The notes below the pieces were generated by a model. The model was not told the DNA's origin. It ran no database searches and saw only the letters and a list, made by a program, of their open reading frames with translations. 42,894 bases of DNA, from contig JAUWXF010000014.1 in NCBI GenBank assembly GCA_030616475.1, positions 1 through 42,894 on the forward strand, given 5' to 3'. Position numbers and translations under genes: made by a program. Shown piece after piece: positions 1 through 8,580 of this stretch. Every line of letters starts with the position of its first letter. Position 1 is the first letter of the stretch. The DNA comes from Desulfobacterales bacterium (GTDB taxonomy: Bacteria; Desulfobacterota; Desulfobacteria; Desulfobacterales; C00003060).

Positions 1-177
1 GTGGCCAGTCTGGGTGGCTTTCTTGGCCGAAAGGGCGACGGCGAACCGGGTACCAAAAGCCTGTGGCTTGGATTGCAACGGCTCGACGACTTGACCGCCA
101 TGTGGAAGGTGTTGATTGCTATGTATGCTCCACATCTTCAAAAACCTATTGTGTCCAGCAACCCAGGTTATGGGTAA
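1..177 (+). CDS. IS4-family-like transposase, C-terminal fragment (continues off the left edge)
   Basis: Frame 1 reads VASLGGFLGRKGDGEPGTKSLWLGLQRLDDLTAMWKVLIAMYAPHLQKPIVSSNPGYG*, matching the typical C-terminus GGFLGRKGDGEPGTK.LW.GLQRL of IS4/Tn5-like transposases. Confidence 0.75.
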   Translation: MASLGGFLGRKGDGEPGTKSLWLGLQRLDDLTAMWKVLIAMYAPHLQKPIVSSNPGYG

Positions 178-285
178 AGCCCAGTTTGGAAAAGCGGGGA
201 TAGGGGGAATTTTACGAATGAGGCAATTTTCATTGTAAGACATTATGTTAAGGCTTACTTTGACGTTACCATGGGTATTGACACT

Positions 286-334
286 GGATACTTGATGCTG
301 GATACTTAATGCTAGATGCTGGATGCTTGATACT
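286..334. repeat. Heptamer-period array (7 units x 7 bp)
   Basis: ggatact tgatgct ggatact taatgct agatgct ggatgct tgatact. Confidence 0.8.
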
Positions 335-385
335 CGTTTCACGTTTTTCCAAATCCGCATAGCGCCTGACGCCTTGACAAGAGTC

Positions 386-438
386 CCGAAATCCACATTC
401 GGCATATTCCGAAATCCACATTCCGAAATCCGCAATCG
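386..438. repeat. Heptamer-period array upstream of htpX
   Basis: ccgaaat ccacatt cggcata ttccgaa atccaca ttccgaa atccgca atcg. Confidence 0.7.
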
Positions 439-451
439 TATAGGAGAAGTT

Positions 452-1294
452 ATGGGAAATTCCATAAGAACCGGAATCCTTTTGGCTGGGTTGACTGTCC
501 TTGTTATGATCATCGGCAATTTGCTGGGAGGACGGCAGGGGATGATCATCGCGTTTTTCTTTGCCGTGATCATGAACTTTGGAAGCTATTGGTTTTCCGA
601 TAAGATTGTTTTGAAGATTTACCGGGCCAGACCGGTCTCAGAGGCTGAGGCCCCGGAGCTGCACCGAATGGTCAGACAACTGGCCCAGCAGGCAGGCCTC
701 CCCATGCCAAAGGTCTGCATCATGCCTTCTGAATCCCCGAACGCCTTTGCCACTGGCCGCAATCCCCAACACGCTGTGGTGGCAGTCACCCAGGGGATTA
801 TGAGGTTGCTGGACGAAAAGGAATTAAAGGGCGTACTGGCCCACGAGTTGGCCCATGTGAAGCACCGGGACATCCTCATTGGGTCCATTGCAGCCACCAT
901 GGCCGGTGCCATCATGATGATCGCCAGCATGGCCAGGTGGGCAGCCCTGTTCGGTGGCTTTGGGGGTCGCGACGATGACGATGGCGGGGGCATGATTGGC
1001 CTCATTGCCATGTCAATTATTGCGCCGATTGCTGCCATGTTGATCCAGATGGCGATATCCCGTTCCAGGGAATATGCCGCCGATGCAGCAGGCGCTTCCT
1101 TTGCCGGTAGCCCGTACGGTTTGGCCGGCGCCTTGCAAAAGATATCTTCTGCCTCCCGGCAGATACCCATGAAGGCAGAACCAGCCACGGCCCACATGTT
1201 CATCATGAACCCGTTGTCGGGCAAGAGCCTCATGAGTCTTTTCAGCACACACCCGCCGGTTGAAAAGAGGATTGAAAAGTTGACGGGGCGGTAA
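452..1294 (+). CDS. htpX: Zinc metalloprotease HtpX
   Basis: [27 protein letters not shown] start after aggagaagtt; [10 protein letters not shown] zinc motif; [11 protein letters not shown]; multiple TM segments. The 323 start of the ORF track adds a repeat-encoded extension. Confidence 0.95.
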   Translation: MGNSIRTGILLAGLTVLVMIIGNLLGGRQGMIIAFFFAVIMNFGSYWFSDKIVLKIYRARPVSEAEAPELHRMVRQLAQQAGLPMPKVCIMPSESPNAFATGRNPQHAVVAVTQGIMRLLDEKELKGVLAHELAHVKHRDILIGSIAATMAGAIMMIASMARWAALFGGFGGRDDDDGGGMIGLIAMSIIAPIAAMLIQMAISRSREYAADAAGASFAGSPYGLAGALQKISSASRQIPMKAEPATAHMFIMNPLSGKSLMSLFSTHPPVEKRIEKLTGR

Positions 1295-1325
1295 TACGTA
1301 TAGGGTGCTACATGGCGGGAATTTT

Positions 1326-1616
1326 ACGGGCGGGGATAAACCCCGCCCCTACGATCCCGTACGATCACACACCACAAAGCGCGCATTCCATCCGTAAGAA
1401 CGAAAAGGCGCAACCTCGCATAAAGCATCAGCGTGTTTTGTTCCGTGACAAACAGAACAATGTAGGGGCGGGGGTAAACCCCGCCCTTCGCATAAAGCAT
1501 CAGCATAGTTTGCCCCATCACGAACAGAACAATGTAGGGGCGGGGTTTATCCCCGCCCGAAACGTTCGCAATCCTTTGAACTGCCTCATGAGGGGCGGGG
1601 TTTATCCCCGCCCGTA
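1326..1616. repeat. Cluster of REP-like palindromes (GTAGGGGCGGGGTTTATCCCCGCCCG), 4 copies in both orientations
   Basis: Copies at about 1326-1351, 1461-1488, 1534-1559 and 1591-1614; stem GGGCGGGG/CCCCGCCC with loop ATAAA/TTTAT. Confidence 0.9.
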
Positions 1617-2087
1617 AAATTCCCGCCAATCGGGCCAGACCTCTGAGCCGGACCAAGCATACTCTGTAGGATTCTCAACGATTCCTGCTCGAACCGGATT
1701 TTCAAAAATGTACAGGGCGAGTTCGAGCAGGGACTCTTCTTTTCGCAAGGCGTGATCATAAAAACTCCGTTGCCACAGCCGTCGCCGAGGTTCCAGGGCA
1801 GAGGCCTCTGGTGTCATTCTGCCCTTAAAGAGACGAACGAAATCCACGATATTTTTATCTTGCAGAAGCAAGTGGAAGTGGTCGGGCATGAAGCACCAGG
1901 CATATAGCTTTGCCCCACGACTTGCACCCATATGCCGGAGAAGCTGAACTCCCGAATCGGCCAGTCCTGGGTGCAAGGAAAACCATGGATACCGCTGGTG
2001 GGTTCCGATAGTGACAGAGAATGCGTGCCCCTGGCGATATGCTGAAGGCGACAGACGGATTTTTTTGCGTGCAGGTAGAGGCTTCAT
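1602..2087 (-). CDS. REP-associated tyrosine transposase (RAYT; Y1_Tnp / IS200-like)
   Basis: CFMPDHFHLLLQ (HxH motif), LYIFENPVRAGIV and tail YAWSGSEVW are typical of RAYTs; flanked by REP palindromes on both sides. Confidence 0.9.
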   Translation of the reverse strand: MKPLPARKKIRLSPSAYRQGHAFSVTIGTHQRYPWFSLHPGLADSGVQLLRHMGASRGAKLYAWCFMPDHFHLLLQDKNIVDFVRLFKGRMTPEASALEPRRRLWQRSFYDHALRKEESLLELALYIFENPVRAGIVENPTEYAWSGSEVWPDWREFYGRG

Positions 2088-2113
2088 GAGGGGCTCCGAT
2101 GGTTGCAGCCGTT

Positions 2114-2340
2114 TCGGGCGGGGATAAACCCCGCCCCTACGATGTTTGGTGCTCTTGCGAACAGGGGTAAACCCTGCCCCTACTCAAATGGCAACCCTTT
2201 GGGGCGGCGGTAAACTGCACCCCTGCCACCCATTCAGGCGGGGATAAACCCCGCCCCTACAATTTCGGGTGCCGTGGTGAGCGAAATCTGATCCGTGATC
2301 AACAGAACAACGTAGGGGCGGGGTTTATCCCCGTCCGCAA
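2114..2340. repeat. Second REP cluster on the 5' side of the RAYT (intact and degenerate copies)
   Basis: GGGCGGGGATAAACCCCGCCCCTAC at about 2116-2140 and 2236-2260; GTAGGGGCGGGGTTTATCCCCGTCCG at about 2312-2337; degenerate copies at about 2160-2183 and 2201-2226. Confidence 0.85.
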
Positions 2341-2601
2341 TGCCTGCCCGCTCAATCCTGGCTATGGCACCTGCCCGCCATTGCCATGCGTGCTAGCATA
2401 TTAGCTGTACACTGTGCCGGGCGACCTGCCCGCCATTGCCATGTATGCCGGCATTGTAGCTGCCCGGCCAGAGTGGCGCTGGCAGGCGGGTGGCAGGCGG
2501 GTCGCTCTCGCCCCGGCCATCTCGCTCAGCTTGGCAGGCGGTCAGGCTCAGGCGAGGCAGGCGGGTCCCCACCCGAAAAAATCTCGCCAATTGACAACGA
2601 A

Positions 2602-2631
2602 AAAGCCCGACCTGTGAAAAGATCGGGCTTT
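2602..2631. terminator. Candidate intrinsic terminator
   Basis: AAAGCCCGA cctgtgaaaaga TCGGGCTTT. Confidence 0.6.
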
Positions 2632-2658
2632 CTTGGGTTTCAGCTTATCTGCCGATAA

Positions 2659-2684
2659 TGTAGGGGCGGGGTTTACCCCCGCCT
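2659..2684. repeat. REP palindrome copy near the 3' end of the NhaD-like gene
   Basis: gtaggggcggggtttacccccgcctg. Confidence 0.8.
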
Positions 2685-2693
2685 GCCTGCCTT

Positions 2694-4454
2694 CTATGTA
2701 GGCCTGAAGATCATAATCCAGACCTGGGCTATCAAGATACTTATAATCATGTATGGAAAGGCTGTTTTCATGAATCCGATAAAGGATATTTTAAAGCCCC
2801 TGGACTCGGCAATACCCATGGTGACCACGTTGGCTGAAGCACCGATAATGGTCCCGTTGCCCCCGAAACAGGCCCCCACGGCCAGTGCCCACCACAGTGT
2901 GTTTTCAGAACCCGGGATTACCTTGGTCAGGTAGGCTACAATCGGCAGCATGGTGGCCGTAAAGGGAATATTGTCCACAAAGGCCGACATTATGGCCGCA
3001 ACCCACAGAATCAGGGTCATTGCCATTAAAAACTCTCCTTTGGATAGATCCAGGATCCAGTCGGCAACAAGGGCAAGGAGCCCGGCTGCCTCCACCGCAC
3101 CAACCAGCATGAACAGGAAGATAAAAAACATCAGGGTGGGCCACTCAATATCCTTTTCTATCAGGTGGATCATATCTACCTTCTTGGTCAGGATGCCCAC
3201 AGTAAATAGAACACTCGCGCCGGTCAGGGCCGCAATGCTTACCTCCATGTGCCAGTACCCGTGGGAAAGGAAGAGGAACACGGTAAAACCTAAAATAATC
3301 AGACCGTATGTGAGCAAGGTCGGATCGTAGATCTTGTACTTTTCCTTCAACTCCGCGGTAAACTCTTCCACATTGGCTACCGAAGCCTGAGCCCTGGCGT
3401 AATCCTTGCCCCATACCAGCTTCGTATAAACAAACAGGACGATCATGCTGAGCGTACATAAAGCGGCCAGGGCAATCACAAAGTCCATAAAGGTGAGACC
3501 ACAATATGAGCCGATCATGATATTGGGCGGGTCGCCAATGAGGGTAGAGGTACCCCCCACATTGGAGGCCAGGACCAATGGGATCAGCAAATGGAGCGGG
3601 TTGAGATTACAGGAGAGGGCTATCTCGATGGCCACACCGGTCAAAAGCAGCATGGTGGTCACATTATCCAGAAATGCTGAAGAAACCGCCGTAAAGATCA
3701 TTAAGAGGATCGTAAGGACAAAGACTTTCCCCTTGGCCAGCTTGTACGATATATAGGCACACCACTGAAAGACTCCGGTATTTTTCAAGACGCCTACGAT
3801 GATCATCATCCCCATCAAAAGAAAGACGACGTTCATGTCAATGGAATGGATGGCGAACTCAAAGGAGAAGATGCGATACTCGGGATTGATCGTGCCAATG
3901 GTGTATGAGAGGACCAGCATGAAAGCCGCACCCAGCATGGCGGCAATGGTACGATGCAGGAGCTCAAACGCGATCAGGACATAGGCACAGATAAAGACAA
4001 TCGTTGAGATCCAGAAGGCCGGACCCAGGACCCGGTCGAGGGAAATCTTCTCAATAAGATAATAGTGATCTCCTTTTTTAGCGAAATCAGCTCCCTCGAA
4101 GTCTTTGATCTCGGTCTTAAAGCTCGCCTTGCGAACCTCCATCTCAAATGAGGCAGTTTCCATGGCATCCTTCTCGACCATAAACTCGGCCATGTAATGG
4201 CCATTACGCCCCGTTTCAACATGGGCTACCGCATGGCCGTTCAAACGCACCTCGATCATCGCTTCTGCAATCGGTTCGTCGTGTGAATCGAGTATCGAGC
4301 CCGCAATGGTCACATACTCTCCACCTTCAATGTGAACCATCTCGTGGGCGCCCTTTGCCCCGTGACCAGCAAAGGCAGGTATGGCGAAAAAAGCCAGTAC
4401 AAAAGACAGTGCAATGGTTACCGTGCCAACTAATAGTGATTTTTGTGTACGCAT
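2694..4454 (-). CDS. NhaD/ArsB-type (IT superfamily) Na+/H+ antiporter or anion permease with N-terminal signal and Ig-like extracytoplasmic domain
   Basis: TSTLIGDPPNIMIGSYCGLTF and GNGTIIGASANVVTMGIAESRG motifs; about 11 TM segments; N-terminal region GSILDSHDEPIAEAMIEVRLNGHAVAHVETGRNGHYMAEF resembles a CarboxypepD_reg-like fold; start MRTQKSLLVG after gaggaggaatttt. Confidence 0.85.
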   Translation of the reverse strand: MRTQKSLLVGTVTIALSFVLAFFAIPAFAGHGAKGAHEMVHIEGGEYVTIAGSILDSHDEPIAEAMIEVRLNGHAVAHVETGRNGHYMAEFMVEKDAMETASFEMEVRKASFKTEIKDFEGADFAKKGDHYYLIEKISLDRVLGPAFWISTIVFICAYVLIAFELLHRTIAAMLGAAFMLVLSYTIGTINPEYRIFSFEFAIHSIDMNVVFLLMGMMIIVGVLKNTGVFQWCAYISYKLAKGKVFVLTILLMIFTAVSSAFLDNVTTMLLLTGVAIEIALSCNLNPLHLLIPLVLASNVGGTSTLIGDPPNIMIGSYCGLTFMDFVIALAALCTLSMIVLFVYTKLVWGKDYARAQASVANVEEFTAELKEKYKIYDPTLLTYGLIILGFTVFLFLSHGYWHMEVSIAALTGASVLFTVGILTKKVDMIHLIEKDIEWPTLMFFIFLFMLVGAVEAAGLLALVADWILDLSKGEFLMAMTLILWVAAIMSAFVDNIPFTATMLPIVAYLTKVIPGSENTLWWALAVGACFGGNGTIIGASANVVTMGIAESRGFKISFIGFMKTAFPYMIISILIAQVWIMIFRPT

Positions 4455-4637
4455 AAAAATTCCTCCTCCCTTGTTTTCCCCATTCAACCAAAATTGCCTC
4501 GGCCTGTTAGCACAAATGCTCTCTCCGGTCAATCTTTTTTTGAGGTAATTCCACTTACAGTGGGCACGGGCGGGCATCAAGGGGGATAACGCGCGTCAGC
4601 ACCCTTGCGCCTATTTTCATTTGACAGGGCAGACTCG

Positions 4638-4709
4638 TAGGGTGGGCACTGCCCACCAAAAAGTCCATCTGCCGCGGATTGCCCCCTGGTGGGCCGTGCC
4701 CACCCTACA
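4638..4709. repeat. Inverted repeat (TAGGGTGGGCACTGCCCACC ... GGTGGGCCGTGCCCACCCTA)
   Basis: Long GC-rich inverted arms around a ~30-nt loop; REP/MITE-like. Confidence 0.8.
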
Positions 4710-4819
4710 TGGTGAATCCGGACTGAGATAGTATATGGCTACCAGTCCTCAATTGCACTTCTTTTGATTTGACAGAGCACCTGGCGGATGATAGTCAATT
4801 TAAGTTTTAAAGCGCCGCT

Positions 4820-5302
4820 TTGAGGATCGTTAGAATGGAGGCTCAAACATTTTTTATTCGCTCTGTGATGGTCCAAAATGTCATTATGGGGATTATTGCG
4901 ACAATTATTGTGGTCCTCCTGCTCCATTCGATGTGGAAACACAAGATGAACCACATTATCGCTGTGGCCATGTGGGGGGTGATCACTTTGTGGTTCTTTA
5001 ATGGTCCCTTTTGGGGGTTTAGCGCTGTCACGGTAAGTCCGGAGGGCCTGAAGGTTCATTACGGGTTTCTGTCGATCTACAGAAACACCACGTTGCCCGT
5101 GGACACACACTGGAAGATCCGTAAGTATCTGGGTGGCATCAGGAAGTTGAAAAACCTCTACTTTTTCGAACTGGCCAATCACCAGAGTCTGAAAATCCGG
5201 GGCAAGGACAAGCGTGAAGTATTGGAGGCCCTTGGAGCGGCCATTGACCGCATAAATGGAAGACCTATGGGACGGGTAGTGGAGCGCCCTGTGAATATGT
5301 GA
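4820..5302 (+). CDS. Small membrane protein of unknown function (two N-terminal TM segments, C-terminal PH-like region)
   Basis: ORF 160 aa; hydrophobic segments followed by VTVSPEGLKVHYGFL...LPVDTHWKIRKYLGG. Confidence 0.6.
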   Translation: MRIVRMEAQTFFIRSVMVQNVIMGIIATIIVVLLLHSMWKHKMNHIIAVAMWGVITLWFFNGPFWGFSAVTVSPEGLKVHYGFLSIYRNTTLPVDTHWKIRKYLGGIRKLKNLYFFELANHQSLKIRGKDKREVLEALGAAIDRINGRPMGRVVERPVNM

Positions 5303-5307
5303 ACCGT

Positions 5308-5390
5308 GGTCAAATGGTTGAGTAGTTGAGTGGTCGAATGGTTGAGTGGTCAACGACTCAACGACTTAACTACTTAACCACTCAACTGTA
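5308..5390. repeat. 8-bp-period inverted array (TGGTTGAG)n / (CACTCAAC)n
   Basis: tggttgag tagttgag tggtcgaa tggttgag tggtcaac gactcaac gacttaac tacttaac cactcaac. Confidence 0.8.
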
Positions 5391-5397
5391 GCACACG

Positions 5398-5481
5398 ATG
5401 AAAATACACGAATACCAGAGCAAGCGTATATATCTTTTACTTTACAAGGCACAATCAGAACAGTGTAATCATTTGAAATAG
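5398..5481 (+). pseudogene. 5' stub of sucC cut off by element integration (27-aa ORF MKIHEYQSKRIYLLLYKAQSEQCNHLK)
   Basis: ATGAAAATACACGAATACCAG encodes the canonical SucC N-terminus MKIHEYQ, then diverges exactly at the end of the 15-bp repeat. Confidence 0.85.
5404..5418 (+). repeat. Left attachment core (attL), ATACACGAATACCAG
   Basis: Identical 15-mer at 18556-18570. Confidence 0.85.
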
Positions 5482-5482
5482 A

Positions 5483-5517
5483 GCCCCATTTCTTAGTTGA
5501 AATGGGGCATTTTTTTT
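5483..5517 (+). terminator. Intrinsic terminator inside the left element end
   Basis: GCCCCATTTC ttagtt GAAATGGGGC a TTTTTTTT, perfect 10-bp stem plus T run. Confidence 0.9.
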
Positions 5518-5562
5518 GTCCAGAGTCTTGACATATGGTCAGGATTTTGGGATATAAAAAAT

Positions 5563-6231
5563 ATGGCATTGATTATAAAATATCGGCCTCAATCATTCGC
5601 TCAATTCCTCGGACACCATGATGTTGTGGAACCCCTCAAATCTTTCCTTAAGAACCCAGACACTATGCCGCAGACAATCCTTTTCCATGGCATTCCTGGC
5701 TGTGGAAAAACCACTTTGTCGAAGATTATATCAGGAGTTTTGAAGACTAGATCGAAATTCTTTTCCTTTAAGGAGACCAACGTAGCCGCTGAGGGCACCA
5801 AAAAAGTCACTGATGTCATAATAAAAACCACTCAGCATATCCAAATATTCACATTGTTCTGGATGATTGAGGAGTTCGATGCATTAAGTGACAATGGACA
5901 ACAGGCGCTCCTTAAAGCTCTTGAGGAACCACCAGCGAACCTTTATTTCGCGTTGTGTACAAATCATTTTCACGAGGTTATTGCCCCCATCAGGAGCAGA
6001 GCGCAGTGTTTTGAACTCGGACCTTTGAGCGATGGGGATATACTAAAACTGATTACGCATGTGGCTTGTGAGGAACGAATTAAATTAAGTCGCGAGTCGC
6101 GGGAAAGGATCATTTACCTAGCACGGGGAGTGCCACGAGAAGCTTTGAAATTGCTTGAGCGTTGTCCATTTCTACCGCCGGCAGACGAACCTGCCCATGA
6201 AGAGAGAAAGGGCAAGGTAATTTCATTCTAA
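5563..6231 (+). CDS. DnaX/RFC-small-subunit-like AAA+ clamp loader ATPase
   Basis: YRPQSFAQFLGHHDVVEPLKSFL; Walker A GIPGCGKTTL; Walker B-like FWMIEEFDAL; ALLKALEEPP; sensor/SRC-like IRSRAQCFEL. Confidence 0.85.
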   Translation: MALIIKYRPQSFAQFLGHHDVVEPLKSFLKNPDTMPQTILFHGIPGCGKTTLSKIISGVLKTRSKFFSFKETNVAAEGTKKVTDVIIKTTQHIQIFTLFWMIEEFDALSDNGQQALLKALEEPPANLYFALCTNHFHEVIAPIRSRAQCFELGPLSDGDILKLITHVACEERIKLSRESRERIIYLARGVPREALKLLERCPFLPPADEPAHEERKGKVISF

Positions 6232-6249
6232 AAAAGGAGGCGAAGTTGT

Positions 6250-6876
6250 ATGCCAACACCAAAGGTCAAAAAGAAAATACGGATAAGAGATATTAGGGGC
6301 AAGTTAAGAAAGCTCGACGATGAAAAAGTTATGACCGTGGAGGAGTTCATCTCACATGTGAGAATACCCGCCCGAAAGTTTGAGACAGTGGCTGACGAAA
6401 TCGTAGCCTTGCACGTTAGATGCCTGGAGCAAAAGGCAAGGAGTTTGGGCTATGGAATCAGAATAGGCGAGCTATTATCGAAACAAAAAGAGAACTTAAG
6501 GAAGACGCAAGGCCATGGATTTTGGGTCAAGTGGATCGAGAACAATCTTGTTTTCAAAAGACAGACGGTGTCAAAATATATCCGCGTGTATGAAAATCGA
6601 GAGAAGTTTTTAAATGGAACCTTAGGGTTCCATATGACATTTACCGAAGCAGCCAAACAACTTCAGCCACCAAAGAAAAAAGAAATAACACCACCAGTCG
6701 AACCTAAAGAGAAACAATATGAAGTGCAGATCACTGCTGAAAACCGCCTGTTTGCATACAAAATCATTGTTGCAAGCCGCATTCCCTTTAAGGAGATCGG
6801 TCGAAAGCGTTTCGTTGGGCTAAGGAGGAAAATTGTCATTGACCTAAATGCAGCGTTCCTGCCTTATTTAAAGTGA
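6250..6876 (+). CDS. DUF3102-like protein
   Basis: GFWVKWIENNLVFKRQTVSKYIRVYENREK resembles the DUF3102 pattern (G.F..W.E.NL.FS..TA..YMR.YE). Confidence 0.55.
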   Translation: MPTPKVKKKIRIRDIRGKLRKLDDEKVMTVEEFISHVRIPARKFETVADEIVALHVRCLEQKARSLGYGIRIGELLSKQKENLRKTQGHGFWVKWIENNLVFKRQTVSKYIRVYENREKFLNGTLGFHMTFTEAAKQLQPPKKKEITPPVEPKEKQYEVQITAENRLFAYKIIVASRIPFKEIGRKRFVGLRRKIVIDLNAAFLPYLK

Positions 6877-6913
6877 GCAATTAGATCACCTGACCACTAA
6901 GGAGTATACAAAA

Positions 6914-7135
6914 ATGAAACCAATCACCGTTGGCACATATCGAATTAAAGGGGTTGCGTATTCTTGCTTTTTTTTGAAAGACGTTCAGGAGGCTGTAGCA
7001 GAGAAAGCAGGAAGTAAAAGTGGATCTGGTGAGGAAGTCTGTCGAGTTGATGCAAATTCAAGACAACAGGCAGAAGAAGAGCTTGAAAAATGCCTTACCA
7101 ATAAATTTGGTGAAGGCGGAGCTTGGGATATCTGA
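6914..7135 (+). CDS. Hypothetical small protein
   Basis: 73-aa ORF after ctaaggagtatacaaaaATG. Confidence 0.5.
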   Translation: MKPITVGTYRIKGVAYSCFFLKDVQEAVAEKAGSKSGSGEEVCRVDANSRQQAEEELEKCLTNKFGEGGAWDI

Positions 7136-7301
7136 ATAATTGAGGGAGTGTTTTCATTCAGGGTAGGGTAGGGAGTACACGTTTTAAACTGTTTCCATTT
7201 TAGGATTGCAAGAAGTTCCGATATGGTTTTGGTATCGTAACTTTTTGAAAATTGAAGATTATGGCAAGGTATCTGTAGAATAGACCCTTCGGCTTTTACG
7301 C

Positions 7302-7364
7302 GCCAATATTCGTGATATGCGGAATTGCTTCCGCATTTGACAGCCAATATCGGTGATATACGGA
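7302..7364. promoter_or_regulatory. Direct repeat pair (22 bp, 19/22 identical, 41-bp spacing) enclosing a hairpin
   Basis: GCCAATATTCGTGATATGCGGA (7302-7323) and GCCAATATCGGTGATATACGGA (7343-7364); hairpin ATGCGGAA ttgc TTCCGCAT between. Confidence 0.55.
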
Positions 7365-7443
7365 TTTTTCGGTTTCGTATAATCTAATCTATGTTAAGGA
7401 TCTATTGATTTGCAAGATTCGTATTTAATTATCAGGTGTCATA

Positions 7444-8448
7444 ATGACAGATCAAACATCCAGTTGTATAGAGCTTGAAAGAGCTTGGGAAGAAAGTCCC
7501 AATTTAATCAAAGATTTTATTGAAATTAGGCCTCAATACGAGCAGTTATGTAGTGAAGTCTCCTACATCCTAAAGAAGGCATTATCAGAAACTAATATTG
7601 AATATTCAACTATTTCACATCGCACCAAAACCCTTAAGAACTTTATAGAAAAAGTAGGAAGGAAGGAATATAAAGATCCTATCAAAGAAATCATTGATGT
7701 TGCGGGTATACGCATAGTGTATTTGTATAAAAGAGATCGTTTTTCAATTGAAAGGTTAATAGAGTCCGAATTCAAAATCATAAAAAAAATTGATAAGGTT
7801 AAAGAACAAGGATTTGATAGGTTTGGATATGGTGCTCTTCATTATCTGGCAGCTTTAGGCGAAAAATCTTCTGGGGCTCGTTATGATGATCTCAAGGGTC
7901 TGATATGCGAAATACAAGTTAGAACTGTCCTTCAAGATGCTTGGGCAATTATTGATCATCACCTTAGCTATAAGCAGGAATCAGAAGTTCCAAGAATACT
8001 AATAAGGAAGCTTCGTGCTTTATCAGGGCTTTTTGAGACCGCGGATGATCAGTTTGATATCCTGAAGTCTGAACGTGATACCTATAGACAATCTGTTGAA
8101 AGAAAAATTCCTGATTTGAAAGAATTCGAAAGACAGCAAATTGACTTTGATAGCCTTCCCGTATTCCTCAAAAAAACTTTTCCGGACTTATCTCCTGCAA
8201 GAGATGACAATCATATATCTGTGGTGTTAAAGTCGATCAAGGAATATGGATATAGAACTTTTGGCGAGTTGAACAGCATTCTTTCTAAGACAGAAAGAGC
8301 AAGGATTGCTCTTAGTAAAGAGCATCCTGCGCCATTTGGAATAGCCGAAGTGGCATGGGCAATGGGTTTCTTGAACCCAGAAATTCGGAAAAGGATGCCA
8401 ACCGTGAAATATAGCTTTGAAAAATTCGAGAGTCTAATCGAAAAGTAG
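7444..8448 (+). CDS. RelA/SpoT-domain (p)ppGpp synthetase-like protein without an apparent HD hydrolase domain
   Basis: ISHRTKTLKNFIEK; IIDVAGIRIVYLYKRDR; FGYGALHYLAAL; ICEIQVRTVLQDAWAIIDHHLSY: RelA_SpoT synthetase motifs; ~150-aa novel C-terminal region. Confidence 0.9.
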   Translation: MTDQTSSCIELERAWEESPNLIKDFIEIRPQYEQLCSEVSYILKKALSETNIEYSTISHRTKTLKNFIEKVGRKEYKDPIKEIIDVAGIRIVYLYKRDRFSIERLIESEFKIIKKIDKVKEQGFDRFGYGALHYLAALGEKSSGARYDDLKGLICEIQVRTVLQDAWAIIDHHLSYKQESEVPRILIRKLRALSGLFETADDQFDILKSERDTYRQSVERKIPDLKEFERQQIDFDSLPVFLKKTFPDLSPARDDNHISVVLKSIKEYGYRTFGELNSILSKTERARIALSKEHPAPFGIAEVAWAMGFLNPEIRKRMPTVKYSFEKFESLIEK

Positions 8449-8495
8449 GTATTAAAGCTCTCAATGTAAATAATCTTGGATATAGTCAAATAGTC

Positions 8496-8567
8496 GCCCT
8501 AACTTATCACTTCACCACACACCAAAAGCCTGGCGTCTTTTGGTCCAAGTGATGCCCAGCGTTACGC
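8496..8567 (+). repeat. attC-like cruciform between two ORFs
   Basis: GCCCTAAC tt ATCACTT...ACCAAAAG cctggcgt CTTTTGGT cc AAGTGAT gccca GCGTTACGC: nested complementary boxes with terminal TAAC/GTTA. Confidence 0.4.
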
Positions 8568-8580
8568 GGTTCGCATTATC

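Noticed and set aside
619-1252. Antisense ORFs in htpX, sucC, por, recN and others
   Set aside because: Mirror ORFs typical of GC-biased coding DNA, overlapped by well-supported genes
1312-1656. ORFs 1312-1617 (+) and 1324-1656 (-)
   Set aside because: Translations repeat GAGVNPA / RAGINPAP because they read through REP palindromes; not genes
2386-2658. ORFs 2386-2658 (+), 2414-2617 (+) and 2393-2590 (-)
   Set aside because: Low-complexity GC-rich repeat DNA shared with 30 kb and 36.2 kb loci
4739-5353. Minus ORF 4739-5353 (204 aa)
   Set aside because: N-terminus MTTQPFDHSTTQPFDHG is encoded by the 8-mer repeat; the plus ORF 4820-5302 has better membrane-protein features
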